In this document: positions 36,778-44,892 of the stretch, in pieces
Position numbering within the stretch: position 1 is the stretch's first letter
Layout of the letters: every line of letters starts with the position of its first letter
Origin: Siphonobacter curvatus
GTDB taxonomy: Bacteria; Bacteroidota; Bacteroidia; Cytophagales; Spirosomataceae
Length of the DNA: 64,000 nucleotides
Direction: 5' to 3'
NCBI RefSeq assembly: GCF_002943425.1
Contig: NZ_PTRA01000002.1
Span: 186,090 to 250,089, forward strand
Notes under the pieces: generated by a model
The model's input: only the letters and a program-made list of their open reading frames with translations
Told to the model about the DNA's origin: nothing
Database searches by the model: none
Made by a program: the position numbers and the translations under genes

Positions 36778-38469
36778 ATGAAAAAGATACTTTCCTATAT
36801 TTTACTGACGAGTGTGCTCAGTAGTTGTACGAACCTGGACGAGACACTGTACGATCGGATTACCTCCGAAAACTTCCTCCAAACCAAGGAAGATGTGTAC
36901 CGTACGTTTCTACGGACTTTCGAACACGGGTACTGGACGGTGCAGGGCGATCAGTTTATTATGCAGGAATTGCCCGCCGATCAGTTCATGACGCCCAACC
37001 GCGAAGGAGACTGGTACGACGGTGGCCAGTACATCCGGGCTCACCAGCATACCTGGACGTCGCAGGATGGCTACACCAGTGGTGCCTGGAACAACCTCTA
37101 CACGGGCGTAGCCCTGGCGACGAACTCGCTGCAGGACATTGAAGCGATCGATCCGGCCAAATTTAATTTAACGGTGGCGGAGCAGAAGCAGTTTATTGCC
37201 GAACTCCGCACCATGCGGGCCTGGTATTACCTCCGTCTGTTTGATTTCTACCGCAACATCGAAATCATCACCCGGGTCAAAGGCGAAACGCAGGGTACGA
37301 CCCAATCGACACCGCAGGAAACGTTCCGCTTTATTGAAACAGAATTGAAGGAAGCACTGCCCGATCTGGCCATGAAAGGCGATGCCGGTACCGAGCTGTT
37401 TCAGGGTCGTTGGACGAAGGCGGGAGCGATGACGCTGCTGGCCCGTCTGTATTTGAACGCCAAGGTATACATCAACGAAGACCACTTCGCGGATTGTGCA
37501 ACCATCTGTCGGGATATTGTGGATGGTAAATACGGGAACTATACCATTGAAAACCGTTGGGATGCTCCCTTTGACTGGAACAACGATCAATCGCCGGAAA
37601 CCGTTTTTGCCTTTCCGGGTACCTTTGGTCGCTCGCACTGGCAGTACGAAGGCGGGATGTACTGGTGGATGATGCCCTATAACGCTCCGCAGAACTACCT
37701 GGGCTTCACCGACTGGGGCGGCAGTAACCCCCGTTTTGCCCTCCAGCCCGGTCGCAACGTCGATAACGTGGAGTATCCGTTTACGCTGGGTAAGCCCTTT
37801 GTGAAGTTCCAGAAGTACAGCGATGACGTTCGGTTGAAGAAGTACCGCAACCTGGGCAACAACAGTCGTGAAGGGATGTTTCTCTACGGGTATCTGACCT
37901 ATAACAACAACCGCGATACCCTGGCGAGTACCCGTGGCTATAAATTGTACATTCGGGATCAGGTGGGCTGGTTCAAAAACACGCCTCCCAATCAGGTACC
38001 GGCGGATAAGGAGTCGAACATGAACCACGCCGATCAGAACTCCGGCGTATACATGCTCAAGTATCCATTCTACCGTACGGAAGACGAGCACAAAATCGAA
38101 GCTGATTATGCCGAAATTCGTTTGGCGGAAGTGTATTATACGCTGGCGGAATGCGAATTCCGGGCCGGAAATAAAGCGAAAGCAGCCGACTTACTGAATC
38201 GCGTTCGGAAGCGGTACTACCCGGCGGGCTCGCCGAGTTTGTATCCAGCGGATGGCAGTACGCTGACGGAACAAGAATTACTCGACGAGTGGGGCCGCGA
38301 GTTTTTGGGCGAAGGCCGTCGTCGTACGGACCTGATTCGCTTCAATCAGTTCAATACCGGAACCTGGTGGGACAAACAACCCGATGCCGATTCGCACACG
38401 AGTATTTTCCCCATCGGCTTCAACGTACTGAACGTATCGCCGCAATTGAAGCAGAACCCTGGGTACTAA
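36778..38469 (+). CDS. SusD/RagB-type nutrient-binding lipoprotein
   Basis: A 563-residue lipoprotein with lipobox L-S-S-C at Cys17. SusD features are TMRAWYYLRLFDFYRNIEII in the N-terminal helices and GREFLGEGRRRTDLIRFNQF near the C-terminus, ending LKQNPGY. It is the partner of the SusC gene 12 bp upstream and the last gene of the locus, being followed by a terminator. No enzyme gene follows, so this is a minimal uptake locus. Confidence 0.95.
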   Translation: MKKILSYILLTSVLSSCTNLDETLYDRITSENFLQTKEDVYRTFLRTFEHGYWTVQGDQFIMQELPADQFMTPNREGDWYDGGQYIRAHQHTWTSQDGYTSGAWNNLYTGVALATNSLQDIEAIDPAKFNLTVAEQKQFIAELRTMRAWYYLRLFDFYRNIEIITRVKGETQGTTQSTPQETFRFIETELKEALPDLAMKGDAGTELFQGRWTKAGAMTLLARLYLNAKVYINEDHFADCATICRDIVDGKYGNYTIENRWDAPFDWNNDQSPETVFAFPGTFGRSHWQYEGGMYWWMMPYNAPQNYLGFTDWGGSNPRFALQPGRNVDNVEYPFTLGKPFVKFQKYSDDVRLKKYRNLGNNSREGMFLYGYLTYNNNRDTLASTRGYKLYIRDQVGWFKNTPPNQVPADKESNMNHADQNSGVYMLKYPFYRTEDEHKIEADYAEIRLAEVYYTLAECEFRAGNKAKAADLLNRVRKRYYPAGSPSLYPADGSTLTEQELLDEWGREFLGEGRRRTDLIRFNQFNTGTWWDKQPDADSHTSIFPIGFNVLNVSPQLKQNPGY

Positions 38470-38507
38470 TCGCTGAAGCTGTATCCCATTTACCTCTAAA
38501 ACTAGTT

Positions 38508-38549
38508 AGGCAGCCTGTAAGAACTCGTTTCTTACGGGCTGCCTTTTTT
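38508..38549 (+). terminator. Terminator of the second SusCD locus
   Basis: Arms AGGCAGCCTGTAAG (38508-38521) and CTTACGGGCTGCCT (38531-38544) pair around a nine-base loop with one mismatch, and TTTTT follows. Confidence 0.9.
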
Positions 38550-38648
38550 AGGAAGGAGCAGCGATCAGGTTGGAATAAGCTTTTTGTAAAGGGATGAGCT
38601 TTTCGAGGCGAATCCGTAGTTTCGATCCAATGAACGAATGTATGCCGT

Positions 38649-39038
38649 ATGAATGAAGAACCCCTTCCCCTGAAAAAAGCCAGTGCTAATGATCACCTAG
38701 CGAATGAACGAACCTTTTTGGCCTGGGTTCGGACCAGTATCGGGGTGATGGGATTTGGCTTTGTCGTCGTCAAGTTTTCCCTGTTTATCCGACAAATTTC
38801 GGCTGCATTAGGCCGAGAAAATCAACTCCATTCAACGGGTTACTCACCCATCATCGGCATTTTACTTATCGGCTTGGGTTCCCTTACGCTGCTGCTGGGG
38901 TACCTGCGTTACCAAACTACCAAACGGCAACTGGATCAAGGGCAGTACTATCATTCCGCACTAGCCATGCAGGTGATTACGGGGCTCTTATTCATCGCCA
39001 GTATGCTGCTTTTATGGTACGTGATTCAAACGACCTAA
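38649..39038 (+). CDS. DUF202 (YidH-type) membrane protein
   Basis: A 129-residue inner-membrane protein. The N-terminal block LANERTFLAWVRTSIGVMGF is the signature of DUF202; three membrane helices follow (about residues 28-48, 68-88 and 104-124). The molecular role of the family is unknown. The gene lies alone between the SusCD terminator and a promoter-bearing gap before the Crp/Fnr gene. Confidence 0.9.
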   Translation: MNEEPLPLKKASANDHLANERTFLAWVRTSIGVMGFGFVVVKFSLFIRQISAALGRENQLHSTGYSPIIGILLIGLGSLTLLLGYLRYQTTKRQLDQGQYYHSALAMQVITGLLFIASMLLLWYVIQTT

Positions 39039-39059
39039 CGCTAGTATGTGCGGGGTATC

Positions 39060-39120
39060 TTTCTCCCATAAGACCTGCATGGCTTTGTCCAAGGCTTTGT
39101 TTGTATCAAATGTTGCCCGG
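39060..39120 (-). pseudogene. Possible remnant of a TetR-family N-terminus
   Basis: Read on the minus strand, this 61-base stretch gives R-A-T-F-D-T-N-K-A-L-D-K-A-M-Q-V-L-W-E-K. This follows the start of TetR/AcrR regulators (F-D-x-x-x-A-L-D-x-A-M-x-V-F-W-x-K-G-Y). After W-E-K the resemblance stops, where G-Y-E-x-T-S should follow, and no in-frame start codon precedes it. It would be the trace of a deleted regulator gene. The match is short and judged by eye. Confidence 0.35.
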
Positions 39121-39138
39121 TAGGTGTTCAGGTAGAAG

Positions 39139-39170
39139 CTTGAAACAGTCCTTCTGCCTTAGTATCTTTG
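39139..39170 (+). promoter_or_regulatory. Promoter of the Crp/Fnr gene
   Basis: CTTG at 39139-39142, 20 bases, then TATCTTTG at 39163-39170, a full -7 match. Transcription would begin near 39177, giving a 20-nt leader before the ATG at 39197. Confidence 0.65.
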
Positions 39171-39196
39171 TCAGCTACCTTCCCCAATGAACACGC

Positions 39197-39784
39197 ATGC
39201 ACGCCTATCTGCTCGACTACATCAAGACCCGATCCCACAGCCCGATCACTGAAGCGGAGGTAAGCTTGATAAAGGAAGCCTTCATTCCCAAAAAGTTAAG
39301 GAAAAGACAGTTTCTTTTACAGGAAGGGGAGGTGTGTAAGTATATTGGTTTCATTATTAAAGGAGCTACCCGTCAGTACACCGTTGATGAGAAAGGTTAC
39401 GAACACATTCTTAATTTGAGTATTGAAGACTGGTGGGTATCCGATCGGGAAAGCTTCCATAAAGAAACGCCTTCCATCTACAACATAGACGCCTGGGAAG
39501 AAACGGATTTCCTATTGTTACCCAAAGCAGAAGGCTATTATGAACGGGTGAACAACATCCCCGCCTTTAATGAAATGCGGATTCAACTGGATGATAATCA
39601 TCACATTGCCTCTCAACGGCGGCTCCACGACTCCATCTACCATACCGCTGAATACCGTTACGAAGAACTCATTAAGCAGCATCCCGAATTCCTGCAACGC
39701 TTCCCCCAACACGTGATCGCTTCGTACCTGGGCATGACCAAGGAAACGCTTAGTCGCATACGTAATCAGTCCGTCAGAAAATGA
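39197..39784 (+). CDS. Crp/Fnr-family transcriptional regulator
   Basis: A 195-residue protein. The cyclic-nucleotide-binding-like fold covers about residues 20-125 (RQFLLQEGEVCKYIGFIIKG, then DWWVSDRESF). A C-terminal winged helix covers about 145-195 (FPQHVIASYLGMTKETLSRI). No Fnr-type cysteine cluster is present, so it does not bind 4Fe-4S like Fnr; the phosphate-binding cassette is also degenerate, as in most Bacteroidota members. A group of minus-strand stress-type genes lies next to it tail to tail, but regulation of them is only a guess. Confidence 0.9.
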   Translation: MHAYLLDYIKTRSHSPITEAEVSLIKEAFIPKKLRKRQFLLQEGEVCKYIGFIIKGATRQYTVDEKGYEHILNLSIEDWWVSDRESFHKETPSIYNIDAWEETDFLLLPKAEGYYERVNNIPAFNEMRIQLDDNHHIASQRRLHDSIYHTAEYRYEELIKQHPEFLQRFPQHVIASYLGMTKETLSRIRNQSVRK

Positions 39785-39838
39785 GGGAATCAGGTTTCAA
39801 GCAAATACAGGAAAGTTGTGTCTACCGATGAATGTTAC

Positions 39839-40186
39839 TTAGCCCATAAAGACATACAAGTGACGCACCTTATTAGCTTCCATTACCATAAAATCCATGC
39901 TGCTGAGCGTACCCTGTGCGGTACCAATGGTTCCGTATAGCCGAACCCCGTTTTGGGTAGCTTCGATGGGTTGAGCGGCGGAAAAAAAGTAATGTGGATC
40001 TTCGTTGATTAGTTTTCCAATAAAGTCCGATACGGCGTTGATTCCCTGTAGGATAAAGTGCGTATCGTACAGCTGCATGTCTTCCGCATAAATCGTTTGC
40101 AAAAGCCCCGTACGCTTAACGGCATCTTTTTCATTCCAGGCGGCCACGTGTACGTCTTGTAGCGTCTGTAAGGTTTTGGCATCCAT
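39839..40186 (-). CDS. NTF2-like (SnoaL-type) small protein
   Basis: A 115-residue protein from ATG 40186. A longer frame to 40282 adds 32 residues that do not belong to the fold. The body follows the NTF2-like pattern: an N-terminal helix (LQDVHVAAWNEKD), then AEDMQLYDTHFILQGINAVSDFI, and strand pairs at the C-terminus (VRLYGTIGT and SSMDFMVMEANKVRHLYVFM). Members are ketosteroid-isomerase-like binding folds of varied use. No catalytic residue can be assigned. Last of a run of minus-strand genes. Confidence 0.75.
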   Translation of the reverse strand: MDAKTLQTLQDVHVAAWNEKDAVKRTGLLQTIYAEDMQLYDTHFILQGINAVSDFIGKLINEDPHYFFSAAQPIEATQNGVRLYGTIGTAQGTLSSMDFMVMEANKVRHLYVFMG

Positions 40187-40328
40187 AGGGGATTCTTTCC
40201 AATTAAGGTTAGAGAAAAGTTTACGAGGGATAGCTGTAAAAAAAGAAGGTAATCGATGTAAAAAACTGTCCTTGATCAGCATTTTACACCGGTTCTAGTA
40301 CGTAGGGGATACTACTTGAATTCCAAGG

Positions 40329-40538
40329 CTATTCCGTTTCCCGATAGCTTAGGGCACCCGACGGGCAATGATTGATCTGATGAATCAGCTCAGCGGTACT
40401 AGCATTTTGGGGACTTACCCACGGATGTTCTTTAGGATGGTAGACCTGGGGCAAAAGTCTCACGCAATTACCCGAGTGAATACAAAGTTCCGGCTTCCAG
40501 AGAATCGTAATCTCGCCGTTCGAATATTCCTTGGTCAT
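40329..40538 (-). CDS. Divergent 4Fe-4S mono-cluster protein (Fer4_19 type)
   Basis: A 69-residue protein with cysteines in LCIHSGNCVRLLPQVY and CPSGAL, the pattern of the divergent mono-cluster ferredoxin family Fer4_19. Three cysteines are visible (Cys19, Cys25 and Cys58), so the cluster, if bound, has a fourth ligand of another type or is a 3Fe-4S form. The next gene upstream is a small GNAT protein of a kind often found with this family. Its partner is unknown. Confidence 0.8.
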   Translation of the reverse strand: MTKEYSNGEITILWKPELCIHSGNCVRLLPQVYHPKEHPWVSPQNASTAELIHQINHCPSGALSYRETE

Positions 40539-40679
40539 AGGTAGGTATCGTAAATGGTGAGTAATCGGATGAATCTGTTAAACAGACAAATTAGAAAAAA
40601 GCCTTTACAAAAACAGAGGAATAGCTTCTTTCATGAGTCAAAAATGTTTGGGAGCAAGACAGGAATCGGACCATAATCG

Positions 40680-40961
40680 TCAAAATAAAACATCCTGAAA
40701 GTCAGGCGTTTTCTTGAATACGGCGTTAGCGAAAGGACAAAGCGGGAGTATTTTTATTTGTTTTTCGCGGGCAAAATCTACGGCGGCCTGTACTAATTGT
40801 TTTCCCACCTGCTGCCCCTGCAGTACGTCACTGACTTCAGTATGGTCACTAATGATGCGTTGTTCTCCCGACCAGAGGTACGTCATTTCGGCTTCGGAAA
40901 CCTCCGCCACTTCTACATAAAATTTCCCGTTTTTCCCGTTGTCCTGATGTTGAATGACCAT
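40680..40961 (-). CDS. Small GNAT-family N-acetyltransferase (COG2388 type)
   Basis: A 93-residue protein with the acetyl-CoA-binding block TEVSDVLQGQQVGKQLVQAA; the usual R-G-x-G-x-G form is here Q-G-Q-Q-V-G. It is followed by VDFAREKQIKILPLCPFANA, the motif of the minimal YjdJ/COG2388 acetyltransferases. The length of about 90 residues is normal for this group. It follows the F420-reductase-like gene by 24 bp and is probably in its operon. The substrate is unknown. Confidence 0.85.
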   Translation of the reverse strand: MVIQHQDNGKNGKFYVEVAEVSEAEMTYLWSGEQRIISDHTEVSDVLQGQQVGKQLVQAAVDFAREKQIKILPLCPFANAVFKKTPDFQDVLF

Positions 40962-40985
40962 GAATAAATCGTGTTTATGTTTTGT

Positions 40986-41597
40986 TTACCTGTTGACTTG
41001 CATGAGTTCGATCCCGGATAAAGGGCCGCCTACGTCCTGAAGTTTGCCGCCTTCCGTTAAGTTGCCCAGAACAATCGGTTCAAAACCCATATCCTTTGTG
41101 ATACGGCTTACGGTTTGGATGGCTTCGTCATCGTTGCCACTCATGAAAATAACTCGGGTCCCCGTGCTATTTTTTGGCGGTAGAGCAAGCGTAGCGGCTG
41201 CCAGGGTATTAAAGGCTTTCACGACGTGATGAGTCGGAAAAAGGCTGGCTACGTACGAACCGGTGGTTGCTCCTCCCGTATCCGCCAGTTGAAAAGGGTT
41301 TACAGATACGATGTTGTTCGTCGCATCTACCAGGACTTTACCCTGAAAAGCGGCGAAATCTTTAGCTAGCTCTTCTAGTCGGTTCCAGGGTACGGCTACA
41401 AACAAAACTTCAGCGTTCTCAATCGTTTCTTGTAGCTCCGCAGCCCGTAAGGACCCTCCCGTGGCGGCTACCCACGCTTCCAGGGAAGCGGCCCCCCGGC
41501 TATTGGTAAGCCAGACCGGATGGTTTGTTTGCGATAGATGCGTAGCCAGGGCCCGTCCGATATGCCCGGCACCAATAATGCCAATCGTCTTCGTCAT
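40986..41597 (-). CDS. NAD(P)-binding F420-dependent oxidoreductase-like protein
   Basis: A 203-residue Rossmann protein. The GxGxxG motif is at the N-terminus (IGIIGAGHIGRALATHL) and the NADP-binding loop has TNSRG. The blocks VLFVAVPW and KVLVDATNNI, then VVKAFNTL, are those of the F420:NADP reductase/YqeC-like group. Bacteroidota do not make F420 as a rule, so the natural partner is probably a flavin or another NADPH-dependent substrate. It lies 14 bp after the pirin gene, likely co-transcribed. Confidence 0.85.
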   Translation of the reverse strand: MTKTIGIIGAGHIGRALATHLSQTNHPVWLTNSRGAASLEAWVAATGGSLRAAELQETIENAEVLFVAVPWNRLEELAKDFAAFQGKVLVDATNNIVSVNPFQLADTGGATTGSYVASLFPTHHVVKAFNTLAAATLALPPKNSTGTRVIFMSGNDDEAIQTVSRITKDMGFEPIVLGNLTEGGKLQDVGGPLSGIELMQVNR

Positions 41598-41611
41598 GAT
41601 TCGTACTTGGT

Positions 41612-42475
41612 TTAATAGATCAGTTTCTGAGCATCCGATGCCGCGGCAATGTGTTGCAGGTTACCGCTGCGGTACTGGCTGTACAGGTCCTTGATTTCTT
41701 CGGGCGTGTTGGCAATGAAAAGGCCGTGCGAAACAATCGCATCGTGCGTGGGCTTGGCCGCGTATAAGACAAACCGTACGCCCGCTTCCCCGGCCTGCAT
41801 ACGTAACTCACTAGCCGTTTGCTCCTCAAAGAGGTCCAGCCAGGCAACCTGATCCTGGTTGATGGTTTGGGTACCAATTTCCAGGGAACCGCTAATCACG
41901 TAGAGGAAAGCATTGTAATTAGCCGGGAACTGCACCGGATAGGCTACCGAGGGCTGTAGTTCAAATTCTGCTACGATCAGGGGTGTATAGTTTTGTACGG
42001 GCGAGTGAATACCCACCAAAGAACCACTGTACAAACGCAACTGTACGCCCTCCTGATTGAAGGTGGGTACCCGTTCGGCGGGTAAAATCTGTAGTCGAGG
42101 CGTCACCCAGCGGTTGACTTTGGGAAGGCTCAGCCACATTTGAAACAAACGACCTTTGGTAGGGCCATCGATGGTTTCCGTATGAATGGTGCCACTACCG
42201 GCAGTCATTAGTTGGAAGTCGCCCTTTTTCATCGACTCCAGGCGTTCTTTAATTTCTCCGTCGATGAGTAAAGATACGGTCTCAAATCCCGCGTGCGGAT
42301 GCGGACCACCCGCAGGGTCGTGATCCTTTTTATCCAGCATGTCGTCCATCAGGAAAATAAAAGGATCGGTTTGACTAAAGCCACCAGTAACTACGCTACG
42401 AGCGATGTGACCGCCTCCCAGAAAGCCCCGTTCATTAGGCGGCGTATAAATCTTGGTAACGGATCTTTGTATCAT
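41612..42475 (-). CDS. Pirin-family protein
   Basis: A 287-residue bicupin. The N-terminal cupin has PHPHAGFETVSLLIDGEI, holding two of the metal-binding histidines, and TAGSGTIHTE with the third His and the Glu; the C-terminal cupin (WLDLFEEQTASELRM) lacks a metal site as usual. Bacterial pirins such as YhhW act as quercetin dioxygenases or as redox-linked regulators. It is the first gene of a minus-strand run, with a -7 element just upstream. Confidence 0.9.
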   Translation of the reverse strand: MIQRSVTKIYTPPNERGFLGGGHIARSVVTGGFSQTDPFIFLMDDMLDKKDHDPAGGPHPHAGFETVSLLIDGEIKERLESMKKGDFQLMTAGSGTIHTETIDGPTKGRLFQMWLSLPKVNRWVTPRLQILPAERVPTFNQEGVQLRLYSGSLVGIHSPVQNYTPLIVAEFELQPSVAYPVQFPANYNAFLYVISGSLEIGTQTINQDQVAWLDLFEEQTASELRMQAGEAGVRFVLYAAKPTHDAIVSHGLFIANTPEEIKDLYSQYRSGNLQHIAAASDAQKLIY

Positions 42476-42498
42476 TATTTTCAGTGTTAAATCTCGTA

Positions 42499-42506
42499 CA
42501 AACGTA
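42499..42506 (-). promoter_or_regulatory. -7 element of the pirin operon
   Basis: On the minus strand the bases read TACGTTTG, a full TAnnTTTG match 23 bases before the pirin ATG. No good TTG lies at the -33 position. Confidence 0.5.
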
Positions 42507-42624
42507 CTCGAATCTAACGCCTGAAGCCGATGAGCTAGGATAATTAAAAACGTTGATCTAAGTCAACAAAAGTTGGAAACGTTTTAAGAAGAAAATAACC
42601 TGAAGATTCGGTTGTTTGGACGGA

Positions 42625-42648
42625 ATAAACCCTGTATTCAGGGTTTAT
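42625..42648. other. Perfect 10-bp hairpin after the TPM gene
   Basis: ATAAACCCTG and CAGGGTTTAT pair around the tetraloop TATT. No T-run follows on the minus strand, so it is a processing or stability hairpin more than a classic terminator. Confidence 0.5.
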
Positions 42649-42671
42649 ACGCGATCTAACCTGAAGGCTGC

Positions 42672-44207
42672 TTACCAACTGCCACCGGCTCCACCGCCGC
42701 CCGTGGTACCCCCTCCCCAGCTGCCGGAAGACGAGGAGGAAGAAGAACTACTACTGCCGGACAAGGTTGAAGACCCGGAGCGTTGCTCGGCGAGGGGAGC
42801 TTTAACGACCGATTTGATGAAAACCTCGTGTTTGCAATGCCGACAAATTCTCACTTGCTTGCCCGTACCCGCCTGATGTTGCGTCGCCCGCGTGACCGTA
42901 AGCGTAATGGGTTCGCTGAGGGTTCGGAAGCCGCAGGCAGGGCAAGCCAGATGCGTCTCGTACTGATCCGACGGATGCGGAATGATCTTGCGTTCCCCCT
43001 GACTTCCTAGCCAAACATCGTACGTCAGACTATTGAGCTTTTCTTCGACTTGTTGTCCGGTAGAAAGAAAACCGTTGCGGTCGGAGGCTTCATCCGGGTT
43101 GAGCCGTTGCATGGCTTGGCCCTGACTGTCGAGTGGTGGCGTAAAACGGCTGGTGCTACGTTGCGATCGAATTCTTTCCAGCATCGGATACAAAAGCGTA
43201 GGCGGCGAAAGCAGTACCTGCCACCAGGTAGCCCGGAATAGATGCTGTACCGAACTGAAAAATGTTGGATCATCCCGGTACTGGCTTCTCAGGTGAGCCA
43301 GCGTATGGAGGTGCTTGAAAAATAGTACAAATACAATCGTAACGTAGGTTAAGTAGGGAAGTACCTGAGCAAAATGCTGAAATAATTTTGAAATGGATCC
43401 CGTAAAAAAAAGAAGGACGATCAGGATACCCACCACGAAAACCAAACCCAGCACGACAATTTCCAGCGTTTCGGAGTAACGGTTCGGAATGATTTTTACT
43501 GAAGCTCCTTTCGTAAAGCTGGACAGTTGCCAGAATGCCAATCCGGCAAATCCCACCAGTACGAGAAAGATAATGAAACCCGATGAATCGGTACTGGATC
43601 GGGGTTTGTACTGCCTGAGCAGGGAAGACAGTTCTTTTTCGTGAGCGGGCTGTTGCAGGTAATCCGACAAAGTTCGCACGGTTGCCAGGATACCTTCGCC
43701 GTACTCCTGCTTACGGAAAGCCGGTACCAGCAATTCCTCGCCCATGGTTTTTAACGTGGCGTCCGGCAGTATCCCTTCCAGCCCGTCACCCGTAATAAAA
43801 CGGTACTGCCGTCGCTGCGTGGCAATGAAGAGCAAAAGACCATTATTGGCTTTAGCTTTTCCAATACCCCACTGACGAAACAGTTCGGTAGCAAAGCTGA
43901 AATCGTCCTCATCTTCGTTAAAATCAGGAATGATTACGATGGCCGTTTCGACACCCGTACGACGTTCGAGTGTTTCTAAAACGTGCGTAATGGAATCAAA
44001 ATCGGAAAGAGGCAGTAACCCGGCGGGGTCGCTAATGTAGCCCTGACCGCCATCTTTGGGATTGGGAATATCTTCTACGGTCGAAAAGCTCTGAGCCTGT
44101 ACTTTCACCAATCCCAGCCATAAGATCAGTCCGAGACTTAGGCAAGAGGTCCAATGGACTAATCTTACTGAAAATATTCTGGAGCAAAGAAGCGTCGTTG
44201 GATTCAT
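42672..44207 (-). CDS. TPM-domain membrane protein with zinc ribbon and Ser/Gly tail
   Basis: A 511-residue protein. A signal peptide ends near residue 39 (VKVQAQ), and a TPM domain covers about 58-185 (YISDPAGLLPLSDFDSITHV and NNGLLLFIATQRRQYRFITG). Three membrane helices follow (about 208-225, 248-270 and 280-300), then a cytosolic part with a C-P-A-C ... C-R-H-C zinc ribbon. The extreme C-terminus is a run of serines followed by glycine-rich GGGTTGGGGAGGSW. TPM proteins have acid-phosphatase-like folds and act in photosystem repair or the envelope; many bacterial ones end in such Gly-rich tails. The role here is unknown. Confidence 0.85.
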   Translation of the reverse strand: MNPTTLLCSRIFSVRLVHWTSCLSLGLILWLGLVKVQAQSFSTVEDIPNPKDGGQGYISDPAGLLPLSDFDSITHVLETLERRTGVETAIVIIPDFNEDEDDFSFATELFRQWGIGKAKANNGLLLFIATQRRQYRFITGDGLEGILPDATLKTMGEELLVPAFRKQEYGEGILATVRTLSDYLQQPAHEKELSSLLRQYKPRSSTDSSGFIIFLVLVGFAGLAFWQLSSFTKGASVKIIPNRYSETLEIVVLGLVFVVGILIVLLFFTGSISKLFQHFAQVLPYLTYVTIVFVLFFKHLHTLAHLRSQYRDDPTFFSSVQHLFRATWWQVLLSPPTLLYPMLERIRSQRSTSRFTPPLDSQGQAMQRLNPDEASDRNGFLSTGQQVEEKLNSLTYDVWLGSQGERKIIPHPSDQYETHLACPACGFRTLSEPITLTVTRATQHQAGTGKQVRICRHCKHEVFIKSVVKAPLAEQRSGSSTLSGSSSSSSSSSSGSWGGGTTGGGGAGGSW

Positions 44208-44432
44208 GCGTACGTGGCGGGTAGTTCGAAACAGTACTTCTTTTGTTAACGGTCGAAAAAAGATAAGGTTTGCTTAAAACCTACGCAAAAGCACTTAATT
44301 CGCGTTCGGTCCATGGGAGATTCGGCAGTTAGGTAACTAAAAAAAATCAGCGATTTATCCTTAAAACACGTTTAAAGTAGATGCCGTTGAGTCGCGAACA
44401 GTTTCAATTTTTTAATGGTATACGCATTCCTT

Positions 44433-44849
44433 ATGAAAGTCCCTTTTCTTTTACTTTTTCTCTCTTTTCTGACGAATAACCTTTTTGCTCAGGAACTCCG
44501 AACCGGTTCCCATGACCTGCGAATTCAGTGGATCGAATTCAATAATGCCAAACCGGGAACGGTTGAGGTAACGTCTTTAGGCAAAGGCAAATACAAAATT
44601 GAAGGTGAACAGCGGGACCCGACTCGAAACGAATACGTAACCATTAAAGGAACACTTGAAGTAGCCGAACGAAAACTTTTGTTTGACGGAAAAATCGTTT
44701 CCAGAATCGAATACATCAACGAAGGAAAACCCTGCGAACGCGTGGGACCTCAGGTATTTCGGGCTACGGGTACTCGCAAGTACTGGCGGCTGTTCGAGAA
44801 GCTCAACTGCGACCGCATCACTACCGATTACATTGATATTTTCTTCTAG
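44433..44849 (+). CDS. Small secreted protein of unknown function
   Basis: A 138-residue protein from ATG 44433, which gives a clean signal peptide (MKVPFLLLFLSFLTNNLFAQ); an ATG six codons earlier is possible. The mature part is one small beta-rich domain (KPGTVEVTSLGKGKYKIEGE, then KLLFDGKIVSRIEYIN) with two cysteines that could form a disulfide. I do not recognise the family. It precedes the DUF4153 gene by 43 bp and may share its transcript. Confidence 0.7.
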   Translation: MKVPFLLLFLSFLTNNLFAQELRTGSHDLRIQWIEFNNAKPGTVEVTSLGKGKYKIEGEQRDPTRNEYVTIKGTLEVAERKLLFDGKIVSRIEYINEGKPCERVGPQVFRATGTRKYWRLFEKLNCDRITTDYIDIFF

Positions 44850-44892
44850 CTGATCCGATAGCTTTTATCCAACCTTCAACTTAATCAGTACT

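Noticed and set aside
37168-38091. 307-codon minus-strand frame inside the second SusD gene
   Set aside because: It is antisense to a clear SusD protein and encodes no recognisable domain; long shadow frames are common in such genes.
42672-42760. Ser/Gly codon run as a possible simple-sequence contingency locus
   Set aside because: The serine codons are mixed and not a pure repeat, and Gly-rich tails are normal for TPM proteins.
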